Part shown: positions 1-7,569 of the stretch, piece after piece
How positions within the stretch are numbered: the stretch's first letter is position 1
Layout of the letters: the number at the start of each line of letters is the position of its first letter
Notes under the pieces: model-generated
Told to the model about the DNA's origin: nothing
Seen by the model: only the letters and a program-made list of their open reading frames with translations
Databases searched by the model: none
Source: Leptolyngbyaceae cyanobacterium M65_K2018_010
GTDB taxonomy: Bacteria; Cyanobacteriota; Cyanobacteriia; Phormidesmidales; Phormidesmidaceae
Direction of reading: 5' to 3'
Assembly: GCA_015295885.1 (NCBI GenBank)
Contig: DVEE01000517.1
Span: 1 to 25,156, forward strand
Length of the DNA stretch: 25,156 bases
Position numbers and translations under genes: made by a program

Positions 1-964
1 CCAGGGTGCGGGCCGGGGGGGCGGGTTGGCGGGATGGGGGCGGCGTTAGGGGTTGCATCCGCACCGGCATAGGGGATGACCAACGGGCGGTATCCGTATA
101 GGCTGAGGCCAGACTTAAGGCAGCCATCACCTGACTGGCTGAGGTAAACCGCTGGGCTGGATCGGGGGCTAAGAGGCGATCTAAAACCTCCTGCAAGCGG
201 GGCGAAACCACCACCTTCTCGGACCAGGTCCAACGTTGCTGATTGGCGTCGTAGAGTTGATCGGGTTCCTCGCCGGTGAGTAACACCACGGCGGTAACGC
301 CCAGGGCGTAGAGATCATCGGTGGGACTGACCCACCCCGACTCGGGTTGACCGGGGGGAGTATAACCAGGGCGGGCTAGGGAGGTCATTTCCCCCGTGGC
401 TAACTGGTAGGGTTGAGAGACCCCCAACTGGTAACGCACATTCACCACCAGTTGTTTGACGCCGCCAAAGTCAATTAACACGGGGCGACCATCGGCATTG
501 CGCTGGATCAGGTTATCCGGGGAAATATCCCGATGCACAATACCGATGCTGTGGAGGTACTGCAGCACCGGCAGGAGCTGAATCAAAAGCTGGGTCACCT
601 CCGCCTCGGAAAAATGGTGGCCCACGGCCCGGCGGCGGTCGAGCACCTCCCGATAGGTGGGGCCTTCCACGTAGTCTTGGACTAACAATAACCGGTTCCC
701 GTCTCGCAGCAACTCTCGAAATCGTGGAATTTGAGGATGATCCAGTTGGTAGAGGATGGTGGCTTCGCGCTCAAACAGGGTTTGGGCCTTATCCAGGGCC
801 AGCTTCCCCTCCACCTGGGGGTTGAACTCGCGGATCACACAAAGTTCTTGAAAACGGTTGCTATCTTCCGCCAGGTAAGTATCACCAAAGCCCCCCCGGC
901 TCAGGCATCGCAAGATGCGGTAGCGTCCCCCCAACCGCTGATTGCCCTGTTCTGTTTGGTCCAT
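1..964 (-). CDS. Hanks-type Ser/Thr protein kinase, C-terminus beyond the window
   Basis: Reading the minus strand from ATG 964 gives an open frame of 321 codons that leaves the window at base 1. It reads as a cyanobacterial eukaryotic-type kinase that would transfer phosphate from ATP to Ser/Thr of protein targets in the cytoplasm. Visible motifs: glycine-rich loop SRGGFGDTY (22-30), the probable alpha-C Glu in FEREATIL (64-71), catalytic loop HRDISPDN (144-151, base Asp146, Asn151) and DFGG (165-168, Asp165). The kinase domain ends near residue 285, and a Pro-rich linker starts near 297. The beta-3 motif reads CVIREF (42-47), so the usual ATP-positioning Lys is Arg45. The start has only a weak GG-rich Shine-Dalgarno. 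The TIR-protein gene lies 106 bp upstream on the same strand, so co-transcription is possible. The part beyond the window, often TPR, WD40 or a membrane segment in this group, cannot be seen. Confidence 0.9.
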   Translation of the reverse strand, partial: MDQTEQGNQRLGGRYRILRCLSRGGFGDTYLAEDSNRFQELCVIREFNPQVEGKLALDKAQTLFEREATILYQLDHPQIPRFRELLRDGNRLLLVQDYVEGPTYREVLDRRRAVGHHFSEAEVTQLLIQLLPVLQYLHSIGIVHRDISPDNLIQRNADGRPVLIDFGGVKQLVVNVRYQLGVSQPYQLATGEMTSLARPGYTPPGQPESGWVSPTDDLYALGVTAVVLLTGEEPDQLYDANQQRWTWSEKVVVSPRLQEVLDRLLAPDPAQRFTSASQVMAALSLASAYTDTARWSSPMPVRMQPLTPPPSRQPAPPARTL

Positions 965-1070
965 AAGCCCACCCAGTTCAAACCCGTGTTTAGAGAATAC
1001 CGAAGTTCAGGGCCATCGGTCTGCCCTGATGATTCTGCCTCCGGGCCCTGGGGCTGGCCTGGCCGAACTT

Positions 1071-2462
1071 TTACCGGCTTAACCATTGGTGCAGGGAGGC
1101 GGTAACCTGGGTCATGCCCTGCCAGGGAGATTTGGGCCAATCTCGGCGGGTAGGGCTGGCCTGGTGCCGATGCTGACTGATAAAGAGTTCTTGCAGATAA
1201 ATGGGTGGATAGTGGGGGTGCTGGCGAGCGGTGGTCAGCCAGCGCTGGTAAAAGGCCAAATCCGCTTTAGGTAATAAACTGTCGGGATGGCGCTGCTGCC
1301 TTTCCCAATTTAGGGCGGCTAACAGAAGTTGGGTGTGGGTGCGATGGTAATCCGCCTCGTGGCGCAGGGTCTGTACCAGTTGGCGACCGGCGGCACTCTC
1401 CCCCAGAGGGGGTTTGGCTCCACGCAGGTCAACCCAGGCCAGGGTCTGGAGTGGATCCGGCAAGCTCTGGGTTTCGACGGTGTTCAGCAGCACGGGCACA
1501 ATACGTTTGTTCATGCTGAGGGCGAAGAGCAACCCCTGCAAGCAGCTGGCGTTCTGCATCGCCTGGGGAGACAACACAATGACGTAGTTATCGCAGGCTT
1601 CCGTGGCTCGGGAGATAGCGGCTTCTAAGTCGTCTCCTGGCTGGTAGTCGAATTGTCGATCCCAGAGGGTAACCCCTGACCTGAGCAGCAGTTGACGAAT
1701 CCCATCGATGATCGAGGTGCCCTCTGACCCTAGGGGTAAGGTTTTATCTTCATCGGCGTAGGCCAGCATCACCTGCACCCGCGGGTAGTCGGCCTGACGA
1801 GCGCTGGCTGCAATCCATTCGCACTGCAGAGGCGTGGGCGAACATCGGGGGGGGGAGGTTTCTGACCCAGCGACTAACCACTGGAGGGCCTGGTCCAGGT
1901 TGGCCCCGGTCAATAAATCTGCCGACGATCGCTGATGGCTCTGCCAGCTTAGGGCCTGAACCAGCAGCTGGGTATGGAGATGCACCTGGGACTGCTGGTG
2001 TTGGAAAGCGGCCACCAACTCCCTCAGGTCTAGGTCTGTCCCCCTGGGGCCAACCCGTAGGTGAATGGACACACACCAGGGCTCAGCCCCCATTGCCTGG
2101 GCCTGCTGGATCAGGTCTAGGGCGGGTGGCCTGGCCGAGCTGGGCCCCTGGGGGGGGTGGACAGCTCGGGTAGGCTCCCCAGGGCTCTCGATCGGATGGA
2201 TTAAAAACAGCCGTTTGTGGTAAGCCGCCGCCTGGCGAATGGCCTGACTGGCCCTGGCGGACAGGTCCCGGGTGGTAGCCAGGACTAAAATGTTGTCGGT
2301 GGCGATTAGATCCTCCTGAAGGGAGGTCGATGCTCCTGCAGGGTGCGGATCTATCACTGACCCGGCCCGATATCCCAGGTCGGCGAGCCCGCGCACTAGA
2401 TCATCCGCCAACAATTGATCCTCGACATGGCCAACGATAATCAAGGCATCATAGAGAGACAT
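1071..2462 (-). CDS. TIR-domain protein with two tandem TIR-plus-linker units
   Basis: A 463-residue cytoplasmic protein. I take ATG 2462 as the start; the frame also allows TTG 2465 one codon earlier. Numbered from that TTG, it looks like a duplicated module. A degenerate TIR-like fold (about 4-95) is followed by a linker beginning HLHTQLLVQALSW (163-175). A clearer TIR domain (230-350, with VMLAYADED, GVTLWDRQ, GDDLEAAI and IVLSP) is followed by the same linker type, HTQLLLAALNWE (377-388). Such linkers are familiar after TIR domains of cyanobacterial TIR/WD40 proteins, but no WD40 repeats are present. In NAD-cleaving TIRs a Glu is expected near the Cys-x-x-Glu-Leu position; here it reads CLQGL (308-312), so that Glu is absent, and unit 1 shows no equivalent. 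A scaffold or adaptor role is therefore more likely than NADase activity (inference). The kinase gene follows 106 bp downstream. Confidence 0.82.
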   Translation of the reverse strand: MSLYDALIIVGHVEDQLLADDLVRGLADLGYRAGSVIDPHPAGASTSLQEDLIATDNILVLATTRDLSARASQAIRQAAAYHKRLFLIHPIESPGEPTRAVHPPQGPSSARPPALDLIQQAQAMGAEPWCVSIHLRVGPRGTDLDLRELVAAFQHQQSQVHLHTQLLVQALSWQSHQRSSADLLTGANLDQALQWLVAGSETSPPRCSPTPLQCEWIAASARQADYPRVQVMLAYADEDKTLPLGSEGTSIIDGIRQLLLRSGVTLWDRQFDYQPGDDLEAAISRATEACDNYVIVLSPQAMQNASCLQGLLFALSMNKRIVPVLLNTVETQSLPDPLQTLAWVDLRGAKPPLGESAAGRQLVQTLRHEADYHRTHTQLLLAALNWERQQRHPDSLLPKADLAFYQRWLTTARQHPHYPPIYLQELFISQHRHQASPTRRDWPKSPWQGMTQVTASLHQWLSR

Positions 2463-2577
2463 CAAGGCTTGTACCTACCCTTTAGATAAACCTTTGACTT
2501 TGGGTTGCGGCGTGCAGGTTGGTGCTAGGCCACCGCCCTTGGATCCAAACCGTCGTCCTGATAGTACCCACTGACCT

Positions 2578-3726
2578 ATGGAAAATTTACACATTCCATC
2601 ACAAACTCTTCATGGAGTTTTGCTGGGTTTTGTGCTTAGCACCATGGCTGGATGCGTCATGGTAGCAGACTCCTCTGTTTCAGCCCAGGGGGTCAGGGCA
2701 ATGGTAAAGTTCATTAACTCTGATTCCATAGCCCAAGCCAGCCCGATGCCTAGTCCTCTGCTGTTTGATAGTGTTTCTGATTTTTCTGAAGGGGTGGCCA
2801 GGGTGCAGACCAAATCTCGCATTGGCTACATTGACCGCGACGGCGCACTGCGTATCACCGTGGCCGATGCCAATGTAAGCGTGGCCCTGGGTTACGCCGA
2901 TTCCCTGGCCGTGGCTCGGGCCGGCGACTACTATGGCTATCTGGATCGGCAGGGCCATTGGGCGATCGAGGTGCAATTCCGGCAGGCCAAGCCGTTTTCT
3001 GAGGGACTGGCGGCGGTCCAGGGAGGGACTAAGTATGGCTTCATTAACCTGTTGGGTGAGTGGGTGATTGAACCTCAGTTTGATCTGGCCGAATCCTTTG
3101 TAGAAGGTCTTGCTGTGGTTAAGCTGGGCGATCGCTACGGCTACATTGATGCCCAGGGACGGTCGGTGATTCCTCCCTCGTTCCGGGATGCCTGGAGCTT
3201 CTCAGAAGCCCGAGCCGTGGCTAAGCAGGACCAGCAGTACGGTTACCTGGATCCTACTGGGCAGATGGTCATTGCCCCTCGCTACGATGGAGCCTTTAGC
3301 TTTTCCGGAGGGTTGGCCCGAGTCCGTCAGGGTAGCCAGTTCGGCTTTATTGATCCCTCGGGCCAGATGGTGATTGGGGCTAACCTAGCCTTTGCTTCCG
3401 ACTTTGCTGAGGGTAGAGCGGCGGTACTGGTGGGGGACAAGTGGGGTTACCTGGATACCGCCGGGGCCCTGGCCATTGCCCCCCAGTTTGACTACGGGGC
3501 TGACTTTTCCGAGGGCCTAGCGGCCGTGCAGGTGAAGGGTCGCTATGGGTACATCAACCGGCAGGGAGATTGGGTGGTGGCGGCCAGCTTTAGTAACGCT
3601 GGGCCCTTTGTAGAAGGGCGAGCTCGAGTTCAGGTGGACCATCAATGGGGATTTATTGACCCCACCGGCCATCTGCTCACGGGCCCTGGATTTAAGCCGT
3701 TAGACTCCCAGGATACCTACCCCTGA
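2578..3726 (+). CDS. WG-repeat (KWG) beta-rich protein, putative lipoprotein
   Basis: 382 residues. The N-terminus has a hydrophobic stretch (about 11-25) ending MAGC, a plausible lipobox with Cys26, so the protein is probably exported and lipid-anchored. From about residue 62 to the end there are nine WG-type repeats, each with a core such as YGYIDAQG, FGFIDPSG or WGYLDTAG, followed by a '(V/A)I.P.F' strand and 'F.EGLA.V'. WG repeats are a structural family predicted to bind proteins or envelope components; no enzymatic residues are evident. The first ~200 bases of the gene are AT-richer than the repeats. The gene diverges from the TIR/kinase pair across a 115 bp gap (2463-2577), and cbiT follows 40 bp downstream. 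The product type is clear, but its biological role is unknown. Confidence 0.85.
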   Translation: MENLHIPSQTLHGVLLGFVLSTMAGCVMVADSSVSAQGVRAMVKFINSDSIAQASPMPSPLLFDSVSDFSEGVARVQTKSRIGYIDRDGALRITVADANVSVALGYADSLAVARAGDYYGYLDRQGHWAIEVQFRQAKPFSEGLAAVQGGTKYGFINLLGEWVIEPQFDLAESFVEGLAVVKLGDRYGYIDAQGRSVIPPSFRDAWSFSEARAVAKQDQQYGYLDPTGQMVIAPRYDGAFSFSGGLARVRQGSQFGFIDPSGQMVIGANLAFASDFAEGRAAVLVGDKWGYLDTAGALAIAPQFDYGADFSEGLAAVQVKGRYGYINRQGDWVVAASFSNAGPFVEGRARVQVDHQWGFIDPTGHLLTGPGFKPLDSQDTYP

Positions 3727-3754
3727 CCCCCTGTTCCGAGTACTTCATATCTAC

Positions 3755-3774
3755 CTATGTCTAGCTATGTCTAG
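3755..3774 (+). repeat. 10 bp tandem duplication over the cbiT start
   Basis: The decamer CTATGTCTAG occurs twice in tandem (3755-3764 and 3765-3774). Each copy contains an ATG: 3757 opens a five-codon frame ending in TAG at 3772-3774, and 3767 is the cbiT start in a different frame. The small frame therefore terminates just inside cbiT. This is either a chance duplication or a minimal upstream reading frame able to affect initiation. Confidence 0.6.
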
Positions 3775-4366
3775 CCTTTGGCCCTACGCAACTCCCGGCA
3801 TTCCCGATGCGTTGTTCGAGCAGTTGCCCGGCATTCCCCTCAGCAGCCGGGAGGTGCGCTTGCTGCTGTTGGGATTTCTCCGGCTGAGGGCCACGGATGT
3901 GCTGTGGGATATTGGGGCCGGTACCGGCACCCTGGCCATTGAGGTGGCCTTAATGTGTCCCCAGGGTCGGGTCGTGGCGGTGGAACGAGATGGGGATGTG
4001 GCAGAGTTGATTCGACGCAACTGCGATCGCTTTGAGGTGGGTAACGTCCAGGTAGTGCAGGGCAGCGCCCCCGACTGCTTTAAAGACCTGCCCGCCGCCC
4101 CCCACTGCATCTTTGTCGAAGGGGGACGATCCCTGAAAACGATTTTGCAGGCCGCCTGGGCTTACCTGCCGGGGGGCGGGCGGTTGGTGGTGACCGCCGG
4201 TAATTTGGAAAACCTATACGTGGTGTCTGAGACCTTTGCGGAGTTGCAGGTGCGCAACATTGAAGCTGCTCAGCCCGCTGTCAATCGCCTGGAAGTTAAA
4301 GGAAATCATCAAATCTTTACGGCGGTTGATCCGATCTTCATTCTCAGTGGTGAGAAACTGGAATAG
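3767..4366 (+). CDS. cbiT: Cobalt-precorrin-6B C15-methyltransferase (decarboxylating)
   Basis: 199 residues, the usual length for stand-alone CbiT. It uses S-adenosylmethionine to methylate C15 of the corrin ring and promotes decarboxylation of the acetate side chain at C12, a late step in cobalamin ring synthesis in the cytoplasm. The N-terminal 'PGIPDALFEQ..GIPLSSREVR' region (10-30) is typical of CbiT/CobL. The Rossmann SAM site is DIGAGTGTLAIE (44-55), followed by VVAVERD (65-71), where the acidic residue would hold the ribose. The C-terminal half has GGRLVVTAGNLENL, as in the family. No CbiE domain is fused, unlike CobL. cbiD, another pathway gene, is about 9.4 kb away at 13717, so the pathway genes are scattered. 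I see no cobalamin riboswitch upstream. Confidence 0.92.
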   Translation: MSSLWPYATPGIPDALFEQLPGIPLSSREVRLLLLGFLRLRATDVLWDIGAGTGTLAIEVALMCPQGRVVAVERDGDVAELIRRNCDRFEVGNVQVVQGSAPDCFKDLPAAPHCIFVEGGRSLKTILQAAWAYLPGGGRLVVTAGNLENLYVVSETFAELQVRNIEAAQPAVNRLEVKGNHQIFTAVDPIFILSGEKLE

Positions 4367-4467
4367 TTTCAGGGCTTGGGCGGCCATCTATTCAGCTGTG
4401 CGGGCAAAGGCGGGATGGCCCAGGGTCGGCTGATCGCGGGGTGACTATCGCTAAAGTGGACTATAGG

Positions 4468-4518
4468 GGATACCGGGCTCCGTTCGGGAGATTACTCTGA
4501 AGCTATGGATACCGGGCT
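4468..4518 (+). repeat. Pair of 12 bp direct repeats upstream of the protease gene
   Basis: GGATACCGGGCT occurs at 4468-4479 and again at 4507-4518, with 39 bp between starts. The pair lies 59-109 bp upstream of the protease ATG at 4577. Spacing close to four helical turns would suit a DNA-binding protein, but this may be a chance duplication. No clear promoter elements are visible between the copies. Confidence 0.4.
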
Positions 4519-4576
4519 AAGGGCTTGGGGAAAAGCCTCGCTCCGCTCCTTCCTTTTCGAGGAAATTTGAACCGCT

Positions 4577-5995
4577 ATGGCACCTACTGGACTCAAACAA
4601 TTCGCCTCAAGTTCCCTGGTCTTGGGGGCTCTGCTGGGGGGAGTTCCTACCCTAGGGTTACCAGAGAGCCTGAATCCCCTGGCTCTAGCCCCCGCCCTAG
4701 CCCAGGGCCCCCTGGATGAAGCCACCACCATTCGGGTTTATGAGCTGGTTAGCCCAGCGGTAGTGGCGATTCAAACCAATACCAGTGATGGCAGCGGGAG
4801 CATTGTCGATGCCAGTGGCTTGATTCTGACCAATGCCCATGTGGTCGGCAATGAGCGGGTGGTGACCGTGCGCCTGGCCGATGGTCGGACCTTTCAGGGC
4901 GATGTAGTGGGCTACGCAGACAACCGCTTAGACCTGGCGGCGGTGCGCCTGCGGGGCAACCCCACCAACCTACCCACCGTCACCATTGCCCCACCCAATT
5001 CCGTCCGTGTGGGGCAGAGTGCCCTGGCCATTGGTAGCCCCTTTGGGCTACAAGGCACCTTGACGGTAGGGATCGTGAGCCGCATCGATACGGAACGGAA
5101 CCTGATTCAAACCGATGCGGCCATTAACCCAGGCAACTCGGGCGGGCCACTGCTCAATCGGGACGGTCAACTGATTGGCGTGAATACGGCGATTTATACG
5201 ACCGGGCGCGAAGGGGGCAACGTGGGCATTGGTTTTGCCATCCCCACCGATGCGGTGCAAACCTTTTTGGCCGCGGTACGGGCCGGTACCGCTAGTACCA
5301 CAGCGGCAGGGGTGGGGCGCAGCGATCGCGAGCCCACCCCGATCACCATCAATGGTCCTACGGTGCAGGGGCAGTTGGATGACAAGAGCAATATCTTGCC
5401 CGATGGCAGTTACTACAACCCCTACATCTTTGAAGGGCAAGCCGGGCAGGTGATCACCGTTGAAATGACCAGTAGTGATGTGGATTCTTTTTTGATTTTG
5501 CTGGCCCCGGAACGGGAAGATATTTTTGTGCAAGACGATGACAGCGGCGGCAACTACAATGCTCGCCTGACGGTGCAACTGCCCTATACGGGCTCATACC
5601 TGATTTTTGCCAACGCCTTTGCCGAAGGAGAAACCGGCCGCTACCAACTGCGGTTAAGCGACCAAAGGGCGACCGGCTTATCCTATCTCTTACAACAGCA
5701 GGGCCGGCTAGGCCCCGGCGATCGCACCCTCAGCGACGGTTCCTACTTCCAGGAATTTTCCTTTCAGGGGCGGGCCGGCCAACAGGGAGTCTTGCGGTTA
5801 AGCAGCCCTGACTTTGACACCTACCTGCTACTCATCGACCGCAACCAGGCCCTGATTGCCGAAAATGACGATGCCGATCGCAACACCACCGACTCAGAAT
5901 TGATCGTGACCTTGCCCTACGATGGCATGTATACCATCGTCGTCAATGCCTTTGATCGGACGGGTCAGGGAGAATTTTCCCTCACCGTTCAGTAA
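4577..5995 (+). CDS. Exported trypsin-like serine protease with two PPC domains
   Basis: 472 residues. Residues 1-43 are hydrophobic and alanine-rich, ending ALAQ, which reads as a signal peptide. The chymotrypsin-fold domain spans about 50-235 with an HtrA-like triad: His88 in ILTNAHVV, Asp119 in LDLAAVRL and Ser188 in NPGNSGGPLL. It resembles the Deg/HhoA protease core. In place of the C-terminal PDZ domain of Deg proteases there are two similar bacterial pre-peptidase C-terminal (PPC) units. Their shared cores are LPDGSYYNPYIFEG / LSDGSYFQEFSFQG, then 'D.D.FLILL', 'NDDA/DDDSGG' and 'LPYTGSYLI/LPYDGMYTI'. Location is probably periplasmic or secreted. GAGGA (4559-4563) lies about 13 bases before ATG 4577. 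It is likely its own unit, with a 210 bp gap upstream and 160 bp downstream. Substrate unknown. Confidence 0.9.
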   Translation: MAPTGLKQFASSSLVLGALLGGVPTLGLPESLNPLALAPALAQGPLDEATTIRVYELVSPAVVAIQTNTSDGSGSIVDASGLILTNAHVVGNERVVTVRLADGRTFQGDVVGYADNRLDLAAVRLRGNPTNLPTVTIAPPNSVRVGQSALAIGSPFGLQGTLTVGIVSRIDTERNLIQTDAAINPGNSGGPLLNRDGQLIGVNTAIYTTGREGGNVGIGFAIPTDAVQTFLAAVRAGTASTTAAGVGRSDREPTPITINGPTVQGQLDDKSNILPDGSYYNPYIFEGQAGQVITVEMTSSDVDSFLILLAPEREDIFVQDDDSGGNYNARLTVQLPYTGSYLIFANAFAEGETGRYQLRLSDQRATGLSYLLQQQGRLGPGDRTLSDGSYFQEFSFQGRAGQQGVLRLSSPDFDTYLLLIDRNQALIAENDDADRNTTDSELIVTLPYDGMYTIVVNAFDRTGQGEFSLTVQ

Positions 5996-6155
5996 GGTTT
6001 GCCCCCTACCGACCCCAGGGGGACATCGGCGGCGGCAAGTGGGCCGGTGAGATTGACAAAACCAGACCCGTTGAAGAATGCTTGGCTATGATCATCTAGT
6101 CCAGGCCAGGGATCCTGGATAGCCTAACGTTGCTTTGTAAATTGTTATTGATGCT

Positions 6156-6662
6156 ATGAAACGCCCTTTGAGTGTGGTGGGTTGGATCCTGGGGTTGACT
6201 GGCCTGGTAATCCTAGGGGGCAGCAACCGTAGCCTGCCACCGGTAGTGACCGCAGCCCAGGCCCAGGCTCCCAATACCATTACCCTGAGATCGGATGTGC
6301 AGGAGGCTAATACCAACACGGGGGTGATTACGGCTCGGGGTAATGTGCAGATAGACTACCCGGCCCAACAAATCCGGGCCACCTCGGCCCAGGCCGACTA
6401 CTACAGTAAGGAGCGGCGGATTGTATTGAGCGGCAATGTGCTGATCGATCAGCAGGGCAGTACGCTCCAGGCTGAAGTTGTGACCTATCTAATCGACGAA
6501 GGTCGCTTTGTTGCCCTGCCGAACCCCAGTGAACAGGTCGAAACCATCTACCTCCTTCCCAATCAGCCCTCCCCGACCCTGCCTGGGGGAACTGGTCCTG
6601 GTCAGGGGCAGCCGCCCACCCCTAGGCCCCCAGTGGTTTTAGAGGTCGAGCCGATCAACTAG
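6156..6662 (+). CDS. lptA: LptA/OstA-like periplasmic LPS-transport protein
   Basis: 168 residues. The N-terminal hydrophobic segment (about 8-22) followed by VTAAQAQA suggests a signal peptide or anchor. Residues 40-135 show the OstA/LptA N-domain repeat pattern: 'ITLRSDVQEANTNTGVITARGNVQI', 'IRATSAQADYYSKERRIVLSGNVLI' and 'STLQAEVVTYLIDEGRF'. These build the beta-jellyroll that carries lipopolysaccharide across the periplasm. The C-terminal ~30 residues are Pro/Gly-rich. The lptB-like ABC ATPase and an LptF/G permease follow on the same strand, which supports the call. No strong Shine-Dalgarno precedes ATG 6156. The symbol is by family and context; cyanobacterial members are often annotated only as LptA/OstA family protein. 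Confidence 0.83.
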   Translation: MKRPLSVVGWILGLTGLVILGGSNRSLPPVVTAAQAQAPNTITLRSDVQEANTNTGVITARGNVQIDYPAQQIRATSAQADYYSKERRIVLSGNVLIDQQGSTLQAEVVTYLIDEGRFVALPNPSEQVETIYLLPNQPSPTLPGGTGPGQGQPPTPRPPVVLEVEPIN

Positions 6663-6780
6663 ACTCGACTGGCCCAGGGGTGGGGCAATTTCTCCCGGTG
6701 GGGGCTGGTTCAGGCTGGATGGCCCACGGGCTTTGATAGAATTTCTCCAGCTTTGCCCTTCTATTTGCTCAGGCACACCC

Positions 6781-7509
6781 TTGAAAATCGTCCTTGACAA
6801 CGTCCAAAAGACCTACGGTAAACGCCAGGTGGTCAATCGTGTCAGCCTATCGGTGGCCCAGGGAGAAATTGTGGGTCTACTAGGGCCCAACGGGGCTGGC
6901 AAAACCACCACATTCTACATAGCAACCGGGTTAGAGCGACCAGATGGTGGTAAGGTTTGCCTCGATCAAATTGACATTACCGACCTACCGATGCACCAGC
7001 GGGCTCGCCTGGGAATTGGTTACCTAGCCCAGGAACCGAGTATTTTTCGTCATCTTTCTGTGGCCGATAACATTTTGCTGGTGATGCAGCAAACCCGGGT
7101 TCCTGCCGATGAACACCTCGATCGGCTGCGCGACCTGCTGAAAGAATTTCGCCTGGAGAAGGTGGCTCATACCCTGGGCGTTCAGGTGTCGGGGGGAGAG
7201 CGTCGCCGCACCGAATTGGCCCGGTCCCTTGCCTCCGGTCCCGAAGGGCCCAGGTTTTTATTTTTGGATGAGCCCTTTGCTGGCGTTGACCCCATTGCCG
7301 TGGCAGAAATTCAGGAGATTGTGGCCAAGTTGCGCGATCGCGACATGGGCATTCTCATCACCGACCACAATGTCCGTGAGACCCTTAAAATCATAGATCG
7401 GGCCTACATCATGAGCGATGGACAAATTCTGGCCTCGGGCAACGCGGAGGATCTATCCCAGAATCCCCTGGTGCGAGAGCATTACCTGGGTAAAGACTTC
7501 ACTATCTAA
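6781..7509 (+). CDS. lptB: LPS export ABC transporter ATPase LptB
   Basis: 242 residues if started at TTG 6781, where the sequence reads (M)KIVLDNVQKTYGKR; this start has AGG seven bases upstream and matches the usual LptB length. An in-frame TTG at 6733 would add 16 residues unlike the family. Motifs: Walker A GPNGAGKTT (35-43), Q-loop Gln84, ABC signature VSGGERRRTELARSL (136-150, the LptB-type 'GGERRR'), Walker B FLFLDEPFAGVDP with Glu164, and switch His196 in ITDHNVRE. LptB hydrolyses ATP on the cytoplasmic face to power LPS extraction by LptFG. The permease gene starts 60 bp downstream and the OstA/LptA-like gene ends 118 bp upstream, so this reads as one operon. Confidence 0.93.
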   Translation: MKIVLDNVQKTYGKRQVVNRVSLSVAQGEIVGLLGPNGAGKTTTFYIATGLERPDGGKVCLDQIDITDLPMHQRARLGIGYLAQEPSIFRHLSVADNILLVMQQTRVPADEHLDRLRDLLKEFRLEKVAHTLGVQVSGGERRRTELARSLASGPEGPRFLFLDEPFAGVDPIAVAEIQEIVAKLRDRDMGILITDHNVRETLKIIDRAYIMSDGQILASGNAEDLSQNPLVREHYLGKDFTI

Positions 7510-7569
7510 ACGACTCGGCCCCCCTATGGCCCAGCCCCATTAAACGGATTAAAAGTTTGGCCTTGACCT

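Noticed and set aside
731..1140. Open frames on both strands over the kinase start and the TIR-kinase gap
   Set aside because: They overlap the kinase 5' end or the TIR 3' end in other frames and have no family-like motifs; high GC produces such shadows.
5048..5578. 176-codon minus-strand frame inside the protease gene
   Set aside because: It is antisense to the clearly coding protease (triad and PPC domains) and has no recognisable domain.
6002..6022. Hairpin CCCCCT/AGGGGG after the protease as a terminator
   Set aside because: The stem is six pairs with a nine-base loop and no following T-run, so an intrinsic terminator is not supported.
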